Below, piece by piece: positions 16,333 through 21,976 of a stretch of DNA of 33,145 nt. The stretch is from positions 1 to 33,145 of the forward strand of contig JADLEH010000293.1 in NCBI GenBank assembly GCA_020846255.1, given 5' to 3'. Position 1 is the stretch's first letter. Each line of letters begins with the position of its first letter. This stretch comes from Propionibacteriaceae bacterium. Lineage in GTDB: Bacteria; Actinomycetota; Actinomycetes; Propionibacteriales; Propionibacteriaceae. Below the pieces are notes generated by a model. It was not told where the DNA came from, ran no database searches, and saw only the letters and a list, made by a program, of their open reading frames with translations. The position numbers were made by a program, and so were the translations under genes.

Positions 16333-17292
16333 GTGCAGAGACGACAGGATCTTCCGCGGGAGCTTCGGCAATTGATCGGGTCGCAACAGGGGCTGGTGAC
16401 TGTTGAGCAGGCGAGCCTGCTGGGAGTCACCGACAAGGCTCTCCAGCGCCTGGCGGGCCAGGGCCACATGGTGCGCCTCGCCAAGGGCCTCTACGACGCG
16501 GCTCCTCTCCTGCGGACGTTCGAGAAGCGGGCCTGGGCAGCACTGCTGTTGGGCGGGCCCGACGCCGCCATCGGTGGCCAGGCAGCACTTCGACTGCAGG
16601 GCTTCGAGACCGAGCCGGAACTCGTCGAGGTGTGGGTGCCACCGGAGACCCAACCGGTGCCGCTTCCTGGCATCCGTGTCCGCAGGGACTTCCTTGGACG
16701 GGTGAAGGGTCGCCGAGGTCGCATCTCCCGGATTCGCGTCGAGGAGGCCCTGGTCGATGTCGGGCAGTTCCTGCCTACCTCGGCATTGGTTGCGCTCCTG
16801 ACCGAGGGGGTCCGAGGCCGATTGACCACACCATCCCTGGTGGGCGCAGTGCTCAGCAACCGGGCTCGGGTGCGCGGACGCAAGCGCTTCGAATCCATTC
16901 TCGGCGACCTGGATGGCGTGGAGAGTGCACTCGAGTTCGCCTATCGCCGCGACGTTGAGCGGGCTCACCTGCTGCCGATACCACGTCGGCAGTTCTCCAT
17001 CTCCCCGGGAACCCGTAGTGATGGGTTCTATGAGCAGTTCGGCGTTGTGATCGAGCTCGATGGGCGGGGCGGCCACGAAGGAACCCGTTCATCGTTTCGC
17101 GACCTCTCTCGAGACAACGCACACGCCGAGCTCAACATCATCACCTTGCGCTATGGGAGCAACGACGTCCGAGGGAAGCCGTGTGAGGTGGCTGCGCAGG
17201 TGGCAGCAACGCTGAGGTCTCGTGGCTGGCAGGGCGACTACAGCGGGTGTCCACGCTGCCGAGCCTCTCTCACCGCACAAGCTGTGAGTTAG
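16333..17292 (+). CDS. AbiEi-type winged-helix protein with DUF559/Vsr-like nuclease domain
   Basis: A 319-residue protein. The N-terminal part (about 20-60: GLVTVEQASLLGVTDKALQR then HMVRLAKGLYDAA) is the winged-helix domain of the AbiEi antitoxin family. The C-terminal part contains VVIELDGRGGHEG, then FRDLSRDNAHAELNIITLRYG, which resembles the E-x-D-G...R-D-x-x-R-D-N pattern of DUF559/Vsr-like PD-(D/E)XK endonuclease domains. This pairing is widespread in actinobacteria and its function is unknown to me. There is no AbiEii-type nucleotidyltransferase toxin beside it, so a classic type IV toxin-antitoxin pair is not supported. GTG 16333 is the most upstream plausible start, with GAGG immediately before it. 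The last residues (TAQAVS) and the stop codon are encoded by palindrome copy 2. Confidence 0.72.
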   Translation: MQRRQDLPRELRQLIGSQQGLVTVEQASLLGVTDKALQRLAGQGHMVRLAKGLYDAAPLLRTFEKRAWAALLLGGPDAAIGGQAALRLQGFETEPELVEVWVPPETQPVPLPGIRVRRDFLGRVKGRRGRISRIRVEEALVDVGQFLPTSALVALLTEGVRGRLTTPSLVGAVLSNRARVRGRKRFESILGDLDGVESALEFAYRRDVERAHLLPIPRRQFSISPGTRSDGFYEQFGVVIELDGRGGHEGTRSSFRDLSRDNAHAELNIITLRYGSNDVRGKPCEVAAQVAATLRSRGWQGDYSGCPRCRASLTAQAVS

Positions 17293-17325
17293 CCGCCGAC
17301 TACGGCGCCCAACTCACAGCTTGCG
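17276..17325. repeat. Large intergenic palindrome, copy 2 of 3
   Basis: A 50-base imperfect palindrome centred on the loop ACTA (17299-17302). The mismatches are A17277/C17324, A17291/C17310 and C17293/C17308. It supplies the last codons and TAG stop of the AbiEi-type gene. It lies between two convergent genes and may serve both as a terminator. Confidence 0.9.
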
Positions 17326-17353
17326 GATGACGGGGATCGCCGGGTGCTGCTGG

Positions 17354-17872
17354 TCAGGTGCGGAAGCCTTCGCGCCTGGGCCTCTGAAAGCCCTCCAGGC
17401 CGGCCCGCCACGCTGCCTCGATGTCAGTTCCCTCGGGAAAGCGGCCGGCCAGCTCCAGCTCGACGAGCCCGTGAGCCAGGCCCCACAGGGCCCGAGCCCT
17501 GTCGATGTCACCGCCGGTCTCGCGCAGGAGCGGAGCGGCAGCTGCGTCCTCCACGCCCGGCGGAAGGCGGTCACGATGGAGGTGCTGACGTGACAGCAAC
17601 CCGTAGAGGTGTGGATTCCTCAGCGCCCAGGCGCGGTAGGCCGAAGCGAGCCCCGCAAGACCGGGAGTCGCGTGCGCCAACGCCTCGGACTGTCCCCTGA
17701 GTGCCCTTTCCTGGAGAGCCGCCTCGATGGCGGCCTTGTCAGGGAAGTGCTTGTAGAGCGACGGAGCCTTGACGCCAATCTCCAGGGCGAGCTGTCGCAT
17801 CGTCAGGCCCTGCGGCCCGTGCGCGGCCAGCAGGCGTTCGGCAGCCGAGAGGATCTCGTCAGTGCGGGTCAT
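17354..17872 (-). CDS. TetR/AcrR-family transcriptional repressor
   Basis: A 172-residue regulator. Residues about 20-48 (LTMRQLALEIGVKAPSLYKHFPDKAAI) are a textbook TetR helix-turn-helix. The ligand domain contains YRAWALRNPHLYGLL and resembles the WHG-type C-terminal domain (TetR_C_33). ATG 17872 overlaps the stop of the upstream membrane protein gene (ATGA), so the two form an operon. The palindromic operators before that operon make autoregulation very likely. The inducer is unknown. Confidence 0.9.
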   Translation of the reverse strand: MTRTDEILSAAERLLAAHGPQGLTMRQLALEIGVKAPSLYKHFPDKAAIEAALQERALRGQSEALAHATPGLAGLASAYRAWALRNPHLYGLLSRQHLHRDRLPPGVEDAAAAPLLRETGGDIDRARALWGLAHGLVELELAGRFPEGTDIEAAWRAGLEGFQRPRREGFRT

Positions 17873-18249
17873 CCGCGCCGACCACGGGTGAGCAGGAAGG
17901 CAGTCACGAGCAGGACGGTCAGCGCACCGTCCCAGCCAACCGCCTGCCCTGCGCCGGGGGTGGTGCCGGCAAGGGAGAGGGCCGCGATGGTCAGCACGAG
18001 CTTGTTGGCGATCATCACGACCCAGACTCCGGAGGAGATCTCCGTTGTCCGCGCAGCGAGGACCGCGAACAAGCCGGCGAACGTCGCGAAGCCGACCACG
18101 CGCCAGATCTCGACGAACCTGGTTGCGGCATCGGCGGCAAGGGCCCCGGGCGCTGCGGAGACGGTGGCAAGGACGGCGGCGCCCGCGCAGATCCAGAGCA
18201 GTGCGCTGGCGATACGGGCGTCCCGGTCGGGTGCGGCAGAGGTGGTCAT
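17869..18249 (-). CDS. Small four-helix membrane protein in TetR operon
   Basis: A 126-residue protein with about four hydrophobic segments (roughly 13-32, 47-65, 73-92 and 104-121). No named domain is recognised. ATG 18249 lies five bases after a perfect AGGAGG ribosome site (CCTCCT on the plus strand at 18255-18260). It is the first gene of a two-gene operon with the TetR repressor, so it is probably the regulated product. It is too short for a typical efflux pump, though a small membrane-stress or DoxX-like role is possible. Confidence 0.8.
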   Translation of the reverse strand: MTTSAAPDRDARIASALLWICAGAAVLATVSAAPGALAADAATRFVEIWRVVGFATFAGLFAVLAARTTEISSGVWVVMIANKLVLTIAALSLAGTTPGAGQAVGWDGALTVLLVTAFLLTRGRRG

Positions 18250-18259
18250 CACGTCCTCC

Positions 18260-18298
18260 TGGCTAATGATGTTAGCCATACCAGCTAACTAAGTTAGC
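18260..18298 (-). promoter_or_regulatory. Pair of palindromic TetR operators
   Basis: Site 1, 18260-18278, is TGGCTAAtgatgTTAGCCA (7-5-7 perfect inverted repeat). Site 2, 18284-18298, is GCTAACT-A-AGTTAGC (7-1-7 perfect). The shared half-site is GCTAA/TTAGC, and the centres are 22 bases apart, about two helical turns. Site 1 adjoins the ribosome site of the membrane protein gene, so bound repressor would block transcription. Confidence 0.75.
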
Positions 18299-18321
18299 CA
18301 GCGCCAGGGACGCCATTGCAT

Positions 18322-18367
18322 CAAGCTGTGAGTTGGGCGCCGAGTACGGCGCCCAACTCACAGCTTG
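18322..18367. repeat. Large intergenic palindrome, copy 3 of 3 (perfect)
   Basis: Arms 18322-18342 and 18347-18367 are 21 bases each and pair perfectly around the loop AGTA. The right arm encodes, on the minus strand, the last codons (Lys-Leu-stop) of the uridine kinase gene. Confidence 0.92.
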
Positions 18368-18984
18368 CGCGATGGGGTGGTGCGGGAGGGCGAAGGGGTG
18401 TCCTCGGTGAGGTGCCGGACGGCGGCCCGCATCGTCATGGGGGTGAAACCGGCGGCCAGGGCCTTGCGCTTCAGGGCTCCCTGGGCGCGCCAGAGGGCCG
18501 CGCCGCGGCGGAGCAGGATCAGGGGCGGCTTGCGTTTCTTCGCCAGGTCGCGGCGCAGCCGTAGCCAGAAGACGACGACTCCGGGACGGTCGATGTAGAT
18601 CGCATCGGTGACGAGGCCGGCCTTGCGGCAGACGGTGAGGAAGTCGATGGCGAAGATGCCCTCAGCGGTCAGGCATGTCGCCCCATCGAGGCGGAGCAGG
18701 TGGCTGCCGATCCGCCGACTCTCCGAGATCGAATAGGCGGGCACTTCGACCTCGCCGCTGGCAACCAGTTCTGCGAGGGCTGCCAGCGCAGCTTCGGCGT
18801 TCCAGGACCGCGGGTCGTCCCAGTCGATGATGCCGATCGGCGAGCGGGGCAGGTCGGGGTGGTCGGCGTCGAAGTAGAAATCGTCCAGCCGCAGCGCGGG
18901 GCAACCGGTGACGTGCGCCAGCCGCGACTTGCCACTGCCGGACGGGCCGGCGATCAGCACCAGCCGCGGCGACCCCGTACTCAC
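18358..18984 (-). CDS. Uridine kinase-like P-loop protein
   Basis: A 208-residue P-loop kinase. VLIAGPSGSGKSRLA near the N-terminus is Walker A; LRLDDFYFDADHPDLP is the nucleoside-kinase DDFY motif; IIDWDDPRSWN and EGIFAIDFL fit the uridine kinase/phosphoribulokinase family. It would phosphorylate uridine and cytidine to UMP and CMP. GTG 18984 is set by the four-base overlap (GTGA) with the stop of the phosphosugar mutase gene. The C-terminal 30 residues are polar and low complexity, and the stop lies in palindrome copy 3. It is the last gene of a salvage operon with the mutase and purine nucleoside phosphorylase. The exact substrate is inferred. Confidence 0.82.
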   Translation of the reverse strand: MSTGSPRLVLIAGPSGSGKSRLAHVTGCPALRLDDFYFDADHPDLPRSPIGIIDWDDPRSWNAEAALAALAELVASGEVEVPAYSISESRRIGSHLLRLDGATCLTAEGIFAIDFLTVCRKAGLVTDAIYIDRPGVVVFWLRLRRDLAKKRKPPLILLRRGAALWRAQGALKRKALAAGFTPMTMRAAVRHLTEDTPSPSRTTPSRKL

Positions 18985-20633
18985 AAGCCCAACGCTGCGG
19001 CCATGTCGGCCCGCGCCCGGGACATCAGCTCGCCGGCCCGGCTCCTGGCAGCAGCCAGGTCCTGGCTGTCGGCGACGCCGAGCTTCACCTGCAGGTAGCA
19101 CTTCAGCTTCGGCTCCGTGCCGGAGGGGCGCACCACGACACGGACGGAGGTGCCTTCGAACAGCATCCCGTCGGTCGGGGGCAGGTCGGCGCTCCCGATG
19201 GCGAGGTCGACCGCCCGCACCGGTTCGCCGGCCAGCACGACCGGCGGGTTCGTCCGCACCCGCGCCATCGCCTCGGCGATCAGTCGCAGCTCCGTCACCC
19301 GGAACGCCAGTTGCGAGGTGAGGTGCAGCCCGTAGGTCCTGGCGATCTCGTCCAGCCGGTCGGCGATCGTCTGCCCGGTCGCCTTCAGGCCGGCGGCAAG
19401 GGTCAGCAGTCGGACCAGGGTGGTGATCCCGTCCTTGTCCGGCACGGCGGCGGCGTCGGTGCAGTAGCCGATCGCCTCCTCGTAGCCGAAGGCCAGGTCG
19501 GGCACCCGCCCGATCCACTTGAAACCGGTGAGCGTGGTCGTGAAGGGCCGGCCGTGCGCAGCCGCCATCGTGCCCAGCAGGGTGCTGGAGACCACCGAGC
19601 ACGCATAGGTGCCGGCTACGCCGCTGCGCAGCGCCTCGTCGGCCAACAGGGTGCCCAGCTCGTCGCCGGAGAGCATCCGCCACTGCCCACCGATGACCGC
19701 AGCGGCGGCGCACCGGTCCGCGTCCGGGTCGTTGGCGATCGCGAGGTCCGCGCCGGACCGGCGGGCGAGGGTGAGCGCCAGGTCGATGGCCCCCGGCTCC
19801 TCCGGATTGGGGAACGGGACGGTCGGGAACGCCGGGTCCGGCTCGATCTGCTCGCTCACCCGGTGCGGCTGGGGGAACCCGGTCGCCGCGACCACCTGGT
19901 CGACGACAGCCGCGCCGACCCCGTGCATGGCCGTGTACACCCAGGTGAGTTCCCGGGGGGCGTCCGCCGGCACCAGTGCTGCTGCCCTGGCGACGTAGGC
20001 GTCCACCAACTCGTCGCCGACCAGCGGGTAGTCGTCGCTGCGCGCGATGTCTGCCAGCGGGGCGGCGGCAGCCGCGGAGATCCGGACGGCGATGTCGGCG
20101 TCGGCGGGCGGGACGATCTGCGAGCCGTCGCCGAGGTAGACCTTGTAGCCGTTGTCCTGGGGCGGGTTGTGGGAAGCGGTGACGACCACGCCGGCCACAC
20201 ACTCGAAATGCCCGATGCCGAAGGCGACGACCGGCGTCGGCAGGGCCCGGGAGCACAGCAGGGGCAGCAGCCCGGCGCCGGCCAGGATCTCGGCTGTGTC
20301 GGTGGCGAACCTCTCGGAGTTGTACCTGGCGTCGTAGCCGACGATCACCCGGCCACCGGCGAAGCCGCGTTCCAGCAGGTAGGCGGCCAGGCCGGCAGCA
20401 GCCTGGCTGACGACCACCCGGTTCATCCGGGCCGGTCCGGGGCCGAGCGCCCCCCGCAGGCCTGCCGTGCCGAAGGTGAGCGGCCCGGCGAAGGCTTCGG
20501 CCAGCTCGGCAGCGGCGTCGGCGTCCCCGGCGTCGGCGCGGGCCAGCAGGTCGTCGAGGGCTGCGGCCGTGGCCATGTCGGGGTCCTGGTCGCGCCAGGC
20601 GGTGAGCCGCGAGCGCAGAGCTGCGTCGATCAT
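18981..20633 (-). CDS. Phosphohexomutase (phosphomannomutase/phosphoglucomutase; possible phosphopentomutase)
   Basis: A 550-residue alpha-D-phosphohexomutase with the family's four landmarks: the phosphoserine loop VVVTASHNPPQDNGYKVY, the magnesium loop ANDPDADRCA, the sugar-binding GYEEAIGYC and the phosphate-binding VVRPSGTEPKLKCYLQ. FGTAGLRG near residue 55 is the N-terminal substrate loop typical of the PGM2/PmmB group. That group includes enzymes acting on glucose 1-phosphate, mannose 1-phosphate and ribose or deoxyribose 1-phosphate. Its place directly after purine nucleoside phosphorylase suggests it isomerises the released pentose 1-phosphate, replacing DeoB; this is inference. ATG 20633 has GAGGGG four bases upstream and starts eight bases after the phosphorylase gene. 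Confidence 0.92.
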   Translation of the reverse strand: MIDAALRSRLTAWRDQDPDMATAAALDDLLARADAGDADAAAELAEAFAGPLTFGTAGLRGALGPGPARMNRVVVSQAAAGLAAYLLERGFAGGRVIVGYDARYNSERFATDTAEILAGAGLLPLLCSRALPTPVVAFGIGHFECVAGVVVTASHNPPQDNGYKVYLGDGSQIVPPADADIAVRISAAAAAPLADIARSDDYPLVGDELVDAYVARAAALVPADAPRELTWVYTAMHGVGAAVVDQVVAATGFPQPHRVSEQIEPDPAFPTVPFPNPEEPGAIDLALTLARRSGADLAIANDPDADRCAAAAVIGGQWRMLSGDELGTLLADEALRSGVAGTYACSVVSSTLLGTMAAAHGRPFTTTLTGFKWIGRVPDLAFGYEEAIGYCTDAAAVPDKDGITTLVRLLTLAAGLKATGQTIADRLDEIARTYGLHLTSQLAFRVTELRLIAEAMARVRTNPPVVLAGEPVRAVDLAIGSADLPPTDGMLFEGTSVRVVVRPSGTEPKLKCYLQVKLGVADSQDLAAARSRAGELMSRARADMAAALGL

Positions 20634-20641
20634 GTTGCCCC

Positions 20642-21448
20642 TCAGAGTCGTTCGAGAAGTCCGGAGAGCAAGCCGCGCAAGCGGGGCTCGGCAGCCTTGC
20701 CGGCTGCGATCACCTCTGCGTGCTCCAGCGGGGTGGGGGAGATGCCGGCGGCGGCGTTGGTCACCAGCGAGATGCCCAGCACCTCCAGCCCGGCTTCGCG
20801 GGCAGCGATGGTCTCCAGGGTCGTCGACATGCCCACCAGGTCCCCGCCGAGGACCCGGGCCATCCGTACCTCGGCCGGGGTCTCGTACTGCGGGCCCCGG
20901 AACTGGACGTAGACCCCCTCGGCGAGCGTCGGGTCGACCTGCCTGGCCAGTTCCCGCAACCGCGGCGCGTAGGCGTCGGTCAGGTCGATGAAGGTGGCCC
21001 CCTCGAGCGGGGTGGCCGCGGTCAGGTTGATGTGGTCGCTGATCAGCACGGGGGTGCCCGGGCCCCAGGCCGGGTTCAGCCCGCCGCAGCCGTTGGTGAG
21101 CACGATCGCCCGCGCCCCGGCCGCTGCGGCCGTCCGGACGCCGTGGACGACCGGGGCAACGCCGCGGCCCTCATAGAAGTGGGTGCGCCCGGTGAACAGG
21201 GCTGCGACCCGCCCGGTGCCGGTGCGCAGGAGCCTGAGGGCGCCGCCGTGCCCGACGACGACCGGCTTGGCGAAGCCCGGGATCTCGGCCAGCTCGCACT
21301 CGCCGATCGGCTCGCCCAGGCCGGACGCTGCCCCGGACCAGCCGGAACCGAGGACGAGGGCCACATCGATGCCGGGAAGGCCGAAGCGCTCCAGGATGGT
21401 CTTGGCGGCCAGTTGGGCAAGGGACTTCGGGTCGGCTTCGGCGCTCAC
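20642..21448 (-). CDS. punA: Purine nucleoside phosphorylase, trimeric type
   Basis: A 268-residue enzyme that cleaves inosine and guanosine with phosphate to base and ribose 1-phosphate. Motifs of the trimeric class: LGSGWSG (phosphate loop), VVVGHGGALRLL, GRTHFYEGRG, LTNGCGGLNPAWGPGTPVLISDHINLT, YVQFRGPQYETPAEVRM, GMSTTLETIAAREAG and SLVTNAAAGI with the base-binding Asn. GTG 21448 is chosen because TATAGT ends six bases upstream and no ribosome site is visible, so it is probably leaderless; the open frame further upstream has no support. It heads an operon with the phosphohexomutase and uridine kinase. Confidence 0.94.
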   Translation of the reverse strand: MSAEADPKSLAQLAAKTILERFGLPGIDVALVLGSGWSGAASGLGEPIGECELAEIPGFAKPVVVGHGGALRLLRTGTGRVAALFTGRTHFYEGRGVAPVVHGVRTAAAAGARAIVLTNGCGGLNPAWGPGTPVLISDHINLTAATPLEGATFIDLTDAYAPRLRELARQVDPTLAEGVYVQFRGPQYETPAEVRMARVLGGDLVGMSTTLETIAAREAGLEVLGISLVTNAAAGISPTPLEHAEVIAAGKAAEPRLRGLLSGLLERL

Positions 21449-21454
21449 CTGATG

Positions 21455-21484
21455 ACTATAACGACGGTCTCTGCTCCTGGTCAG
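21455..21484 (-). promoter_or_regulatory. Promoter of the purine salvage operon, leaderless
   Basis: On the minus strand CTGACC (21479-21484) and TATAGT (21455-21460) are separated by 18 bases, close to the TTGACA/TATAAT consensus. GTG 21448 starts six bases after the -10. The promoter lies within the last codons of the upstream membrane protein gene, whose TAG stop (21456-21458) is part of the -10 box. Confidence 0.7.
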
Positions 21485-21911
21485 CGGGATCCCCAACCCC
21501 CGCCCCAGCATCGTCGGCCTCGACGACGTGGTAACTGGAATGGACCTGCCGCGGCAGCCGGCGGATCACCACCAGCAGGGCTGCCAGCAGCCCGATCCAG
21601 ACCAGCAGCTGGCCGAAGTGCACCAGCTCCCTCGGGCCGGGCAGGTAGGCCCACATCATCAGGAGCAGGCCGAGGGTGACGAGCCCCAGCCCGGCGAGCA
21701 GCACCACCCGGGTCCGGCGACCGATCGGGCGGACGGTGCGGCGCTGCAGCATCACGATGCCGACGGCGAGCGAGAAGGACAGCGGCAGCGAGGACAGCTC
21801 GAGGAGCACCGACTGGGCCGGGTTGGCCTCCGGCAGGCCGATCAGGACCATGGCCACTCCGACGAGAACGCCGGCTACGGCAAGGACGGGGAGAACCAGG
21901 GTGCGCGGCAC
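21456..21911 (-). CDS. Small membrane protein, possible Rv3304-type
   Basis: A 151-residue protein with about four hydrophobic segments (roughly 5-27, 38-55, 70-90 and 98-118) and an acidic cytoplasmic tail (VVEADDAGAGVGDPADQEQR). Its position between a divergent lpdA-like gene and purine nucleoside phosphorylase resembles the small membrane protein Rv3304 in Mycobacterium tuberculosis, as far as I recall that locus; homology was not tested. GTG 21911 lies six bases after TAAGCT, again a leaderless layout. Function is unknown. Confidence 0.75.
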   Translation of the reverse strand: MPRTLVLPVLAVAGVLVGVAMVLIGLPEANPAQSVLLELSSLPLSFSLAVGIVMLQRRTVRPIGRRTRVVLLAGLGLVTLGLLLMMWAYLPGPRELVHFGQLLVWIGLLAALLVVIRRLPRQVHSSYHVVEADDAGAGVGDPADQEQRPSL

Positions 21912-21917
21912 CCGCCG

Positions 21918-21923
21918 AGCTTA
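21918..21923 (-). promoter_or_regulatory. -10 element of the small membrane protein gene
   Basis: TAAGCT on the minus strand ends six bases before GTG 21911. It lies back to back with the promoter of the plus-strand reductase gene. There is no clear -35. Confidence 0.4.
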
Positions 21924-21960
21924 ACGCCCCGGGCATTCGCTTCGGGTCGGTCGCCGGGCG

Positions 21961-21976
21961 TGCGAGAATCCCAGCG
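21961..21976 (+). promoter_or_regulatory. Extended -10 and leaderless start of the reductase gene
   Basis: TGCGAGAAT (21961-21969) reads as an extended -10 (TGN followed by GAGAAT), and GTG 21976 starts six bases after it. No ribosome site is present. Confidence 0.45.

Noticed and set aside
16333-17292. Complete AbiE type IV toxin-antitoxin system
   Set aside because: No AbiEii nucleotidyltransferase gene is adjacent on either side.
16187-18367. CRISPR array made of the repeated palindromes
   Set aside because: Only three copies about 1 kb apart with genes between them, no regular spacers and no cas genes.
18985-20256. N-terminal extension of the uridine kinase frame to 632 residues
   Set aside because: The extra part is an out-of-frame shadow of the phosphohexomutase gene; GTG 18984 overlaps that gene's stop by four bases and directly precedes the P-loop.
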